From Methylobacterium hispanicum (lineage in GTDB: Bacteria > Pseudomonadota > Alphaproteobacteria > Rhizobiales > Beijerinckiaceae), in NCBI RefSeq assembly GCF_022179285.1, contig NZ_BPQO01000003.1:124001-188000 (forward strand): DNA of 64,000 nucleotides. The letters are read 5' to 3'. The notes under the pieces are model-generated. The model worked only from the letters and a program-made list of their open reading frames with translations, had not been told where the DNA came from and made no database searches. The position numbers and the translations under genes were made by a program. Every line of letters begins with the position of its first letter. Position 1 is the first letter of the stretch. This document shows, one piece after another, positions 40,346-48,317 of the stretch.

Positions 40346-41020
40346 TCATAGGTCGCCCGGCACTCCGTAGCTCGGCGCGGCGACCGGGTCGAGGGCGCGG
40401 GTGACGTAGGCGTCGAGCTGCGGCCGGTAGAGGTCCCAGAGCGCGGCGAGGCCCGCGATCGGGCAATCCTCGGTCCAGTCGACGCGCAGGTCCGCGACGG
40501 GCCAGGCGACCTCGCGCACCAGCATGAGCCCGGCCGAGTGCACGGGGCCCGCCTCACCGCCGGCCGCGAGCGCCGCCCGCATCGCGACGAGGAGGCGATC
40601 GCCCAGATGCCCGGACGCGCCCAGGAAGGCCTCGACCATGGCCCCGGGCACGCCCGCGTCGGCGAGCAGGTTGCCGCCGCAGGCGACGTCCCGGTCGCGC
40701 GCCTCGGCCCAGGTTCCGAGCGCCCTGGGGCCGGAATGGATCGCCGTGCCGCCGGCCGCGTCCACCGCGAGCACCTGCCGATAGTCCATCGGGCCGCCGG
40801 TCCGCCGCAGCACGGCGACGGCCTCGGCGGCGTCGGCGCCGAGCGCCATCAGGTCGAGGGCCCGGCGCCCGAGCCTCGGGTCCGTCACGTTCTGGCTCGC
40901 GACCGCGCCGACCCCCGCGCGGGCATGGGCGCAGCGCGCGGCGACGGCGGGCGAGGAGGACGAGACGGCGACGCCGAACATGCCGGTCGCCGCGCAGCGC
41001 GCCACGATCGAGAAGGTCAT
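40346..41020 (-). CDS. DUF1028 family protein
   Basis: A 224-residue protein of the DUF1028 family, predicted to have an Ntn-hydrolase-like fold. Recognised by MTFSIVARCAATGMFGVAVS, SSSPAVAARCAHARAGVGAV, ASQNVTDPRLGRRALDLM and LLADAGVPGAMVEAFL. Members are often encoded with RidA-like or peptidase genes in amino acid or peptide breakdown clusters. The ATG overlaps the ridA stop (ATGA at 41020-41017), so the two are coupled. Enzyme activity is unproven for the family as far as I know. Confidence 0.85.
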   Translation of the reverse strand: MTFSIVARCAATGMFGVAVSSSSPAVAARCAHARAGVGAVASQNVTDPRLGRRALDLMALGADAAEAVAVLRRTGGPMDYRQVLAVDAAGGTAIHSGPRALGTWAEARDRDVACGGNLLADAGVPGAMVEAFLGASGHLGDRLLVAMRAALAAGGEAGPVHSAGLMLVREVAWPVADLRVDWTEDCPIAGLAALWDLYRPQLDAYVTRALDPVAAPSYGVPGDL

Positions 41021-41439
41021 GCGCCCTCCGGGATCACCGCGATGGCGTCGATCTCGACGAGCCATTCGGGCCGGGCGAGCGCGGAGACCACGATCCCGGT
41101 CGAGACCGGATGGACGCCCTTCAGCCAGCGGCCGACCGTGCGGTAGACCGGCTCGCGGTAGCGCGGATCGACGAGGTAGATCGTGATCTTGCAGATGTGC
41201 TCGAGCTTGGAGCCGGCCTCCTCCAGCAGCATCGCGATGTTGGCCATCGCCTTCTCGGCCTGACCGGCGGCGTCGCCGATCGCGACGCTCTCGGAGCTGT
41301 CGAGGTCCTGGCCGATCTGCCCGCGCACGAAGACCATCTGCCCCCGCGCCACCACGGTCTGGCAGAGGTCGTTGTCGAGCTGCTGCTCCGGATAGGTGTC
41401 GCGGGTGTTGAAGGGACGGATCCGCTTGTGGACGGTCAT
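41017..41439 (-). CDS. RidA-family protein
   Basis: Encodes 140 residues of the YjgF/YER057c/UK114 (RidA) family, trimers that hydrolyse reactive enamine/imine intermediates. Motifs: QMVFVRGQIGQDLDS, GDAAGQAEKAMANIAMLLEE, KITIYLVDPRYREPVYRTVG and PEWLVEIDAIAVIPEG. The Arg that contacts substrate carboxylates in true RidA is not in its usual place (here ALARPEWLVEIDA), so it may be an Rid subgroup with another role. First gene of the minus-strand operon, divergent from argE. The start at 41439 fits the family. Confidence 0.85.
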   Translation of the reverse strand: MTVHKRIRPFNTRDTYPEQQLDNDLCQTVVARGQMVFVRGQIGQDLDSSESVAIGDAAGQAEKAMANIAMLLEEAGSKLEHICKITIYLVDPRYREPVYRTVGRWLKGVHPVSTGIVVSALARPEWLVEIDAIAVIPEGA

Positions 41440-41763
41440 CGGGTCGTTCCTACCTCGGGCAAGAGCGAAGGCGGGCTGCGGCTCGCGCCGCCCGGCCCGG
41501 GAGACGAGCGCCCGTGCGGGCGCCGCACGCGACCCGGCCGCTCGACGCATCGGGATCGACCGGCGGCGCCCGCTTCCAGGCTTGAGCGGGGCGAGGATAT
41601 CGATCCGGCCGGTCCCAACAACTAGCACTTGCCGGGGTCGTGGTTCGGAAAATCCGAAGCCGCCGGAGGCCCCGCGACGGCCGCGGATACGGCTCCGCGT
41701 GTTGTCTCCGGTACGCGCCGACCGTAACCATCCGCCCGGTCCAGCGAGGCGCGGAATCCACTG
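41440..41763. promoter_or_regulatory. divergent ridA / argE promoter region with a palindrome
   Basis: 324 bp between divergent genes. TTCGGA-AAA-TCCGAA at 41644-41658 is a perfect 6-bp inverted repeat that also contains T-N11-A, the general LysR pattern. It is the likely control region for both operons. No gene is supported in it. Confidence 0.45.
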
Positions 41764-42936
41764 ATGGTCACCCCTGTCACGGCATCGCAAGCGCTCATCG
41801 AGACGCTGGACAGGCTCGTCGCCTTCGAGTCCGTCAGCGCCAGCAGCAACCTCGCGCTCGTCGACTCCGTCGAGGCGCTCGCCCGGGCGAGCGGGGCCGA
41901 GATCGACCGGGTGCCCTCGGAGACGGGCGAGAAGGCCGCGCTCTGGATCACGCTCGGCCCGCGGGACGTGCCGGGCTACGTGCTCTCCGGGCACAGCGAC
42001 GTCGTGCCGGTGGCGGGGCAAGCCTGGTCGAGCGACCCGTTCCGGCTGACCGAGTGCGACGGGCGCCTCTACGGGCGCGGCACCTCGGACATGAAGGGCT
42101 TCGTCGCGGTCTGCCTGGCGCTGATGCCCGAGATGGCGGCGGCGGGGCTCGCCCGCCCGATCCACATCGCCCTCTCGTACGACGAGGAGGTCGGCTGCCT
42201 CGGCGTGCGCCCGCTGATCGCGCGGATGCGCGCGCGGGGCCTGCGGCCGCTCGGCTGCTTCGTGGGCGAGCCGACCGAGATGGGCGTGGTGGTCGGCCAC
42301 AAGGGCAAGAGCGCGGCGCGGCTCACCTTCCGCGGACGGGCCTGCCACTCGGCGATGGCGCCGCAGGGGATCAACGCCGTCGAGTACGCCGCCCGCTTCA
42401 TCGACCATGTCCGCCTGAGCGCCGAGGGGCTCGCCCGCGACGGCGCCCGCGACCCGCTCTACGACGTGCCCCACACCACCGGGCTCTGCAGCGTCGTCCG
42501 CGGCGGCACGGCGCTCAACATCGTGCCCGACGCCTGCGCGGTCGAGTTCGAGTACCGCGCCATCGCGGCCGACGATGCCGGGGCACTGGCCGGGGCCGCG
42601 ATCGCCTACGCGACCGAGGTGCTGGGCGCCGAGATGCGCGCGCGAGACCCCGCCTGCGGCGTCACGGTCGAGCCGCTTGTCGATTATCCGGGGCTCGAGC
42701 TCGATCCGGGGGCGGATCTGGCGCGCCTCGCCAAGCGGCTCGCCGGCCGCGACGACCACGCCAAGGTGTCCTACGGGACCGAGGCGGGCCTGTTCCAGGC
42801 GCTGGGCGACGTTCCGGCCGTGGTGATCGGCCCGGGCGCGATGGCGCGCGCCCACAAGGCCGACGAGTACGTCACGCGGGACGAGCTGGAGAACTGCGCC
42901 GCCTTCGTCCGGCGCTTGATCGACGTGTCGCGCTGA
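41764..42936 (+). CDS. argE: M20 metallohydrolase, ArgE-like acetylornithine deacetylase
   Basis: Zinc amidohydrolase of 390 residues that removes acyl groups from amino acids; closest in pattern to ArgE (N-acetylornithine to ornithine). Metal ligands and catalysis: GHSDVVPVAGQAW (His), GRGTSDMKGFVAVCLAL (bridging Asp), SYDEEVGCLG (Glu pair), GEPTEMGVVVGHKGK, and near the end VIGPGAMARAHKADEYV (His). The dimerisation domain is in the middle (RGRACHSAMAPQGINAVEYA). It is divergent from the ridA operon, suggesting catabolic use of an acylated amino acid rather than arginine synthesis; the symbol is by similarity. Confidence 0.85.
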   Translation: MVTPVTASQALIETLDRLVAFESVSASSNLALVDSVEALARASGAEIDRVPSETGEKAALWITLGPRDVPGYVLSGHSDVVPVAGQAWSSDPFRLTECDGRLYGRGTSDMKGFVAVCLALMPEMAAAGLARPIHIALSYDEEVGCLGVRPLIARMRARGLRPLGCFVGEPTEMGVVVGHKGKSAARLTFRGRACHSAMAPQGINAVEYAARFIDHVRLSAEGLARDGARDPLYDVPHTTGLCSVVRGGTALNIVPDACAVEFEYRAIAADDAGALAGAAIAYATEVLGAEMRARDPACGVTVEPLVDYPGLELDPGADLARLAKRLAGRDDHAKVSYGTEAGLFQALGDVPAVVIGPGAMARAHKADEYVTRDELENCAAFVRRLIDVSR

Positions 42937-42973
42937 CGTGGAGACCGGGCGCGCGGGCTGCCGCGGCCCGCAC

Positions 42974-43163
42974 CACCCATTTCCCGGGCGCCTGGAACGA
43001 AGTGGAAGGTGACCCGGGATCCAGCACAAGACGTCGCGAAGCGTCGATACGCTGCAACGGTGCTGGACATCGAGCCGCTTCGCGGCACGTCCTTCTCTGG
43101 GTCCCGGATCATCTTCCGCTGACGCTCCAGGCGTGCAGGCCCGAAGGGCCCGGAAAGGGGCGG
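42974..43163. repeat. intergenic palindromic element, copy 2
   Basis: Inverted relative of the element at 37658-37837. Left part holds GGCGCCTGGAACGAAGTGGA and CCCGGGATCCAGC; right part holds TCTGGGTCCCGGATC and CCGCTGACGCTCCAGGCG, which pair with the left. The centre, read on the minus strand (GTGCCGCGAAGCGGCTCGAT), matches the centre of copy 1. It follows argE and precedes the convergent GST gene end. Boundaries are approximate. Confidence 0.7.
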
Positions 43164-43225
43164 GGTCTCTCATCCGCAAGGGTCGGAAGCCGGTCGCGAC
43201 CGAGACCGCGTGCGGCACTCGCCCC

Positions 43226-43834
43226 TCAATCCTCGGGCGTGGTGCGCTGCATCGAGGGGCGCCGGCCGAACGCCTCGTACCACGCCGCGGCGGCAGGCCG
43301 GCCGGTCCGCCAGCCGAGGTCGGGGAAGCGGAAATCGAGGTAGCCGAGGGCGCAGGCCGTGGCGACGGCGCCGATATCGAGCGCGCTCGCAGGCCCGGCG
43401 AGCGTCGCCTCGATCCGGTCGAGGGCGCCGGCGATCTTCGCCACCTGGCCCGCTTCCCAGGCATCCCAGCGCGCGGTGGCCGGCCGCAGGACGCGCTCGT
43501 AGCGCAGCAGCAGCGCGGCATCGAGCAGGCCGTCGGCCAGCGCTTGGCGGGCGAGCGCGTCCCAGCGTGCCTCCCCGTCCGGGAAGAGGCGCGGGCCGGC
43601 CGAGCGCGCGTCGAGGTACTCGCAGATCACCCGGCTGTCGAACAGGGCAGTGCCGTCGTCCAGCACCAGGGTCGGGACTTTGCCGAGGGGGTTGTGGCCC
43701 ACTGTGTCCGGGTTGCGCTCGGTCGGCACGGCGGCGACCGGCCCGATCTCGATCGCCTCCGCCTGGCCGGTCTCGTGGGCGAGGACCAGGACCTTGCGGA
43801 CATAGGGCGAGGTGCGCGCGTAGAGGAGCTTCAT
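43226..43834 (-). CDS. glutathione S-transferase family protein
   Basis: A 202-residue GST: thioredoxin-like N-terminal domain (MKLLYARTSPYVRKVLVLAH, HNPLGKVPTLVLDDGTALFD, SRVICEYLDAR) and an all-helical C-terminal domain. The SPYVRKV segment supplies the active-site Ser, as in many bacterial theta/beta-like forms. It conjugates glutathione to electrophiles or supports isomerase reactions; substrate unknown. It lies just downstream of the ABC importer on the same strand with a 52-bp gap, so it could be co-transcribed with it. Confidence 0.85.
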   Translation of the reverse strand: MKLLYARTSPYVRKVLVLAHETGQAEAIEIGPVAAVPTERNPDTVGHNPLGKVPTLVLDDGTALFDSRVICEYLDARSAGPRLFPDGEARWDALARQALADGLLDAALLLRYERVLRPATARWDAWEAGQVAKIAGALDRIEATLAGPASALDIGAVATACALGYLDFRFPDLGWRTGRPAAAAWYEAFGRRPSMQRTTPED

Positions 43835-43886
43835 CGGATGGAACCCTCCTGTCCCGAGCCTGTCGGCCCGGCTCTCCGTTAGAGCC

Positions 43887-45044
43887 TCACGGCTCGGGCG
43901 GGAAGGCGACGAGGCCCGCCTGCGGCACGAGCAGGCCCACCGGGGTCCCGGGGGCGTAGGTGGCGAGCGCCCCGTGCCCCGGCATCCGCACCACCACGCG
44001 CCCGCCTCCGGCGAGGTCGGGATGGAGGTCGGCGTGCAGGTCGATGTGGGAGCCCTGGTAGACCAGGGCCGCGACCCGGGCCGGCAGGGTCCCGGCCTCG
44101 CCCGCGGGGCGCACCCCGAGATGATCCGGCCGCACGAACACGTCCACCGTCGCGCCGGCCGCGCAAGCGCCCAGCGAGCCGGCCTCGACCTCGCGACGCA
44201 GGCCGCCGACCGCGACCGTGGCGCGCTCGCCCGCCCGGGTTTCCAGACGGCCGGGCAGGAGGTTCACGTCGCCGATGAACCCCGCCACGAAGCGGTCCTG
44301 CGGGTGACGGTAGACCTGGTCCGGCGTGCCGACCTGCCGGACGCGGCCGGCCGACATCACCACGATCCGGTCCGACATGCTGAGCGCCTCGCCCTGGTCG
44401 TGCGTGACGAAGACCGTCGTCACCCCGAGCCGGCGCTGGATCTCCTTCAGCTCGACCTGCATCGCCCCGCGCAGGTTCTTGTCGAGCGCCGAGAACGGCT
44501 CGTCGAGCAGCAGCACCTTCGGGCGGATGACGAGGGCGCGGGCGAGCGCGACGCGCTGTTGCTGGCCGCCGGAGAGCTGGCGGGGCGAACGGTCGGCGAA
44601 GCCCGAGAGCTTCACGAGGGCAAGCGCCTCCGCGACCCGCTCGGCGATCTCGCGCTTCGGGACCCCCCGCATGCGCAGGCCGTAGCCGACGTTCTTAGCC
44701 ACGCTCATGTGCGGGAACAGGGCGTAGTTCTGGAAGACGATGCCGATCTCGCGCTCGTAGGGCGGGGTGGCGGTGACGAGGTCGTCCCCGATGAAGATCT
44801 CGCCCGCATCCGCCTCCAGGAAGCCCGCCATCAGGTTGAGGAGGGTGGTCTTGCCGCAGCCCGAGGGGCCGAGCAGCGTCAGGAACTCGCCCTGCTCCAC
44901 CCGGAGCCAGGTCTCCTCCAGGGCGGTGACCGTGCCAAAGCGCTTCACCACCCCGTCGAGGCGGACCGCCGGGGCGGGCCGGGCGGACACGGCGGCGCCG
45001 GGCAGGCTCGCGGGCGGGGAGAGATCAGCGGCCTTGCTCAACAT
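43887..45044 (-). CDS. ABC transporter ATPase (PotA/FbpC type)
   Basis: A 385-residue ATP-binding subunit of a polyamine/iron-type importer: Walker [11 protein letters not shown]-loop [11 protein letters not shown], signature [15 protein letters not shown], Walker [13 protein letters not shown] and H-loop [14 protein letters not shown]-terminal TOBE domain (about 280-380) follows, with [12 protein letters not shown]. It overlaps the permease gene by 20 bases. Together with the two permeases and a binding protein it makes a complete importer. Confidence 0.92.
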   Translation of the reverse strand: MLSKAADLSPPASLPGAAVSARPAPAVRLDGVVKRFGTVTALEETWLRVEQGEFLTLLGPSGCGKTTLLNLMAGFLEADAGEIFIGDDLVTATPPYEREIGIVFQNYALFPHMSVAKNVGYGLRMRGVPKREIAERVAEALALVKLSGFADRSPRQLSGGQQQRVALARALVIRPKVLLLDEPFSALDKNLRGAMQVELKEIQRRLGVTTVFVTHDQGEALSMSDRIVVMSAGRVRQVGTPDQVYRHPQDRFVAGFIGDVNLLPGRLETRAGERATVAVGGLRREVEAGSLGACAAGATVDVFVRPDHLGVRPAGEAGTLPARVAALVYQGSHIDLHADLHPDLAGGGRVVVRMPGHGALATYAPGTPVGLLVPQAGLVAFPPEP

Positions 45045-45843
45045 TCAACACCTTGCCGAGCCCGAGGAACGTGTTGGCGACGGTCAGCGCGAGCGCCGTC
45101 ACCGCGATGTAGATGACCGAGACGGCCGCGAGCGTCGGGTCCGCGAACTCGCGGACGTAGCCGTACATCGCCACCGGCAGGGTCTGGGTCGCCTGCCCCG
45201 TCACGAAGAGCGAGGCGGTGAACTCGTTGAAGGAGAGGATCGCGGCGAAGAGCCAGCCGCTGACGAGACCGGGCGCCAGCAGCGGCAGGGTGATGGTCGA
45301 GAGCACGCGGCCCGGCCGGGCGCCGAGGCTGGCGGCGGCCAGTTCCAGCCGCTCGTCGATGTTCTGCAGCGAGATGTAGACCGAGCGGATCACGAAGGGC
45401 AGCACCACGATCACGTGGGTGAGGACCACGACGGAGAAGCCCCGGGCCGCGCCGATGCCGGTGGCGAGCACCAGGAGGCCGAGGCCGATGGTGAAGTGCG
45501 GCACGATCAGGGGCGAGAGCAGCACGCCCTCCAGCGTCGCCTTGAGGCGGAAGCTGTACCGCTTCAGCGCGATCGCGAAGCCGGTGCCGACGCCGAGCGC
45601 GATCGTGGAGGCCCAGGCGGTGACCACGAGGCTGTTCCACAGGCCCGTCTGGAAATCCCGGTAGGTCAGGGCCCGGGTGAACCAGCGGGTCGAGTACTTG
45701 GCCGGCGGGAAGCTCAGGATCGCCCGGTCGTTGAAGGCGGCGAGCGTCACCACGAAGGCCGGCAGGACGATGAAGGCGAGGATCAGCCCGACGAGGACCT
45801 TGCCGGAGATCCCCAGGAGACGGGTGCGGAGGCCGCGGCGCAT
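45025..45843 (-). CDS. ABC transporter permease (PotC type)
   Basis: Inner-membrane subunit of 272 residues with six predicted helices. The EAA loop that contacts the ATPase is ELAAASLGARPGRVLSTITL PLLAPG (as ELAAASLGA...G...PLL). The start at 45843 overlaps the stop of the other permease (ATGA), so the two are coupled. Partner of the PotB-type subunit; the typical order B-C-A is kept. Confidence 0.9.
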   Translation of the reverse strand: MRRGLRTRLLGISGKVLVGLILAFIVLPAFVVTLAAFNDRAILSFPPAKYSTRWFTRALTYRDFQTGLWNSLVVTAWASTIALGVGTGFAIALKRYSFRLKATLEGVLLSPLIVPHFTIGLGLLVLATGIGAARGFSVVVLTHVIVVLPFVIRSVYISLQNIDERLELAAASLGARPGRVLSTITLPLLAPGLVSGWLFAAILSFNEFTASLFVTGQATQTLPVAMYGYVREFADPTLAAVSVIYIAVTALALTVANTFLGLGKVLNVEQGR

Positions 45844-46706
45844 CAGTGACCTCCGAGCGCTTCGAGCGGACGCGCGGCGCGGCGCACGAGCCACATCGTG
45901 CCGAGCGCCAGGACGAGGCCGGCGAGGCTGAGCGAGGCCGCGACCGGGAAATTGAACGAGGACAGGCCGAGCTGGTAGACCAGCGTCGAGACGACCCCGA
46001 CCTTGCCGCCGCCGATCACCTGGGGCGTGGCGAAGGCGCTGAAGGTCCAGGCGAAGGCGGTGGTGAAGCCCGCCACCACGCCGGGCATCGAGAGCGGCAG
46101 CGTCACGGTGAGGAAGGCCCGCACCGGCCCGGCGCCGAGGCTCTGCGCCGCCCGCTCGTAGTCGCGGTCGATATGGGCGAGGGCGGCTGCCAGCATGATC
46201 ACCATCACGGGCAGCGTCACGTGGACGAGGGCGATGATCACCCCGAGTTCCGTGAACATGAGCTGGATCGGCCGGTCGATCAGCCCGAGCTGGCGGAGCG
46301 TCGCGTTCACGAAGCCGGAATTGCCGAGCACCACCGTCCAGGCATAGGTGCGCACCACCTCGCCGAGGAAGAGCGGCGTCACCGCGGTGACCAGGATGAC
46401 CGATTTCAGGAGCATCGAGCGGCAGCGCACCAGGGCGTAGGCGACGGGGTAGCCCACGACCAGGGTGATCAGCGCCGTCTCGAAGCAGATCAGCACCGTG
46501 TCGCGCAGCGCCCGCAGCACGATCGGGCGGCCGAGATCGGTGAAGTTCTCCAGCGTGAGCCCGCCGACGTCGAGGGAGCCCGGCATGTAGGCGTGCAGGC
46601 TGTAGCGCAGGATCGCCGCCATGGCGGCCACGATCGCAACGGCGACGAGCACCGCCGGCGTCACGAACAGGGGCAGGAAGGGCCGGCGGCGGATCGCGGG
46701 TGTCAT
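45843..46706 (-). CDS. ABC transporter permease (PotB type)
   Basis: A 287-residue membrane subunit with six predicted helices (LFVTPAVLVAVAIVAAMAAI first) and the EAA loop YERAAQSLGAGPVRAFLTVT. It forms a heterodimer with the PotC-type subunit. It lies 85 bases downstream of the binding-protein gene. The substrate class (polyamine or a similar small organic cation or amine) is inferred from the family only. Confidence 0.9.
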   Translation of the reverse strand: MTPAIRRRPFLPLFVTPAVLVAVAIVAAMAAILRYSLHAYMPGSLDVGGLTLENFTDLGRPIVLRALRDTVLICFETALITLVVGYPVAYALVRCRSMLLKSVILVTAVTPLFLGEVVRTYAWTVVLGNSGFVNATLRQLGLIDRPIQLMFTELGVIIALVHVTLPVMVIMLAAALAHIDRDYERAAQSLGAGPVRAFLTVTLPLSMPGVVAGFTTAFAWTFSAFATPQVIGGGKVGVVSTLVYQLGLSSFNFPVAASLSLAGLVLALGTMWLVRRAARPLEALGGH

Positions 46707-46791
46707 CGGGCTTCCGGTCGATCGGGGCGGTGGGCACGATCCCCGCCCCCGGTCGCGGGGAGAGGATCGTGCCCAGGAGGACGATCGCGTC

Positions 46792-47826
46792 TCAGCGCGC
46801 CATGATGTTCTCGGCGAACCACTTGCGCCAGAGCGCCGTCTTCTCGGCCCTGAGCTTCGGGTCGATGTTGATGGCCTGGGTCTTCCACTGCTCGGCGGTG
46901 GTGAACACGCCCGGGAGCTTGGCGATCTCGGGATCGACCTTGGCGTTGGTGACGGTGGGGCTGCCCTTCTTCAGCTCGGCGATCTTGGCCTGAACCTCGG
47001 GGTCGAGCGCGATGTTGATGAACTTGTAGGCGAGATCGGCCTTCTTCGAGTCCTTGTTGATCGCCACCGTGTCGATGCCGAGCACCCCGCCCTCCTTTGG
47101 GATCACCACGGTGATCGGCACGTCCTGGCCCTTCATGTAGTAGGCGTTCATGGTCAGCACGACCTGGACGGGGGTCTCGCCGGTGGCGATCAACTGCTGG
47201 CTGTTGGCGTCGTTGGTGTAGAAGGCCCGGAAGTTGGGCTTGAGCGCCTCCAGCTTGGCCTGCCCCTTCTCCCAATGGGCGGGGTCGCTCCCCGAGAGGA
47301 TCGCCGAGACCGCGATGATGTGGCTCGGGTCGAAATCGGGCGCGGCGAGGCTGTTCTTCAGCCTCGGGTCCCAGAGGTCCTCCCAGGAGCCGAAGGTCAT
47401 GCCCTTGGGCGTGAGGTCGGCGCGGTAGCCGATCGTGTAGACGTAGCCCCAGGTGCCGAGATGGGCGGGGCTGACCCGGGCCTGCTCGACGAGGTTCTTG
47501 GCGTTCGGGATCCTGGCGAGGTCGAGGGTCTCGAAGAGGCCGTCGTTGACGTAGAGCCAGCCGACATGGGCGGTCGTGAAGGTCACGTCGCTCTCAGGGG
47601 AGCCCTTGGCGAGCTTGGCCTTGTTGAGCCGGTCGATGGTGCCGCCGGTGATGTACTCGACCTCGACGCCGGTCTCCGCCTTGAACTTCGAGGCGATGGC
47701 CTCGTCGATCAGGTCGCGGAAGCTGCCGCCCCAGGTGCTGACGACGAGCTTCTCGGCCGCCTGCCCCGGGATGATCGATGCGACCAGGACGGAGGCGGCG
47801 ATGAGCGGTGTCAGAAGGCGGATCAC
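46792..47826 (-). CDS. ABC transporter periplasmic binding protein (PotD/SBP_bac type)
   Basis: A 344-residue exported protein that captures the substrate for the importer. The GTG at 47826 follows GAGGAG and gives the signal peptide IRLLTPLIAASVLVASIIPG (cut near QA-AEK). The mature protein starts LVVSTWGGSFRDLIDEAIAS and has the group's VEYITGGTIDRLNKAKLAKG and WGYVYTIGYRADLTPKGM. The frame stays open through the upstream 33-bp repeats, but these are promoter-like and are not coding in this view. The ligand is unknown; spermidine/putrescine-like or other amine-bearing compounds are likely. Confidence 0.9.
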   Translation of the reverse strand: MIRLLTPLIAASVLVASIIPGQAAEKLVVSTWGGSFRDLIDEAIASKFKAETGVEVEYITGGTIDRLNKAKLAKGSPESDVTFTTAHVGWLYVNDGLFETLDLARIPNAKNLVEQARVSPAHLGTWGYVYTIGYRADLTPKGMTFGSWEDLWDPRLKNSLAAPDFDPSHIIAVSAILSGSDPAHWEKGQAKLEALKPNFRAFYTNDANSQQLIATGETPVQVVLTMNAYYMKGQDVPITVVIPKEGGVLGIDTVAINKDSKKADLAYKFINIALDPEVQAKIAELKKGSPTVTNAKVDPEIAKLPGVFTTAEQWKTQAINIDPKLRAEKTALWRKWFAENIMAR

Positions 47827-47857
47827 GTCGGTGGCTCCTCTCAATGTCGTCTCAAGG

Positions 47858-47956
47858 TATTCGCAAGCGCGATGCCAATCGCGCCCATCATATTTACAAG
47901 TGCGATACCAATCACGCGCATCGTATTTGCAAGCGCGATGCCAATTGTACCCGTCC
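47858..47956 (-). promoter_or_regulatory. three 33-bp tandem repeats with sigma-54-like promoters
   Basis: Units at 47858-47890, 47891-47923 and 47924-47956. Read toward the binding-protein gene, units 1 and 3 contain TTGGCATCGCGCTTGC, with GG and GC exactly 12 bases apart as in the sigma-54 -24/-12 element (TTGGCAcg-N4-TTGCa); unit 2 has a decayed form (TTGGTATCGCACTTGT). From the nearest unit transcription would start near 47851, 25 bases before the GTG. An RNA polymerase with RpoN and an activator would be needed. Confidence 0.5.
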
Positions 47957-48317
47957 ACGATCAGGCGCGATAGTCCGTTTTCTTCTCGTGCGACCTGTCG
48001 GATCGACGTGCCATCGGCCCGAAATCATCCTCTCTTCGATGGAAGGGCAGCCCCCCTTCGCCCGGATCGCGCGAGCGAAGCGGGACCGATCCTGCCCGAT
48101 CCTGCGCCTGCCCGAACGCGCCGACGATCCGAAGCCCGGCCTCTGGAGGCGGCCCCGGACGGCGAGCGTCGAAGAGCGGATCATCGCCGGGTACGGCCCT
48201 CCCTCGGACGGAAAGGCTAAATGGCCGCACCCGTGCATAAAGTACGATTTCCGGAAGCCTCTGGATCGGAAATCCCGAGGCAGCGGGCCGCCGGAGCGAG
48301 GCTCGCCCGAACCAGTG
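47957..48317. other. 361 bp without a supported gene
   Basis: Between the repeat array and the end of the hydroxyacid dehydrogenase gene. Open frames here lack start signals. It could hold activator sites for the sigma-54-like promoters; none could be named. Confidence 0.4.

Noticed and set aside
40277..40557. Upstream extension of the hydroxyacid dehydrogenase frame across aroQ and lysR
   Set aside because: It is only an open frame antisense or out of frame to supported genes; the GTG at 38811 is the start.
47858..47956. 33-bp tandem repeats as a CRISPR array
   Set aside because: The copies are adjacent with no spacers, and no cas genes are present.
46792..47958. Start of the ABC binding protein upstream, making the 33-bp repeats encode 11-residue repeats
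   Set aside because: The frame is open, but GAGGAG, a GTG and a normal signal peptide mark the start at 47826, and the repeats look like promoters.
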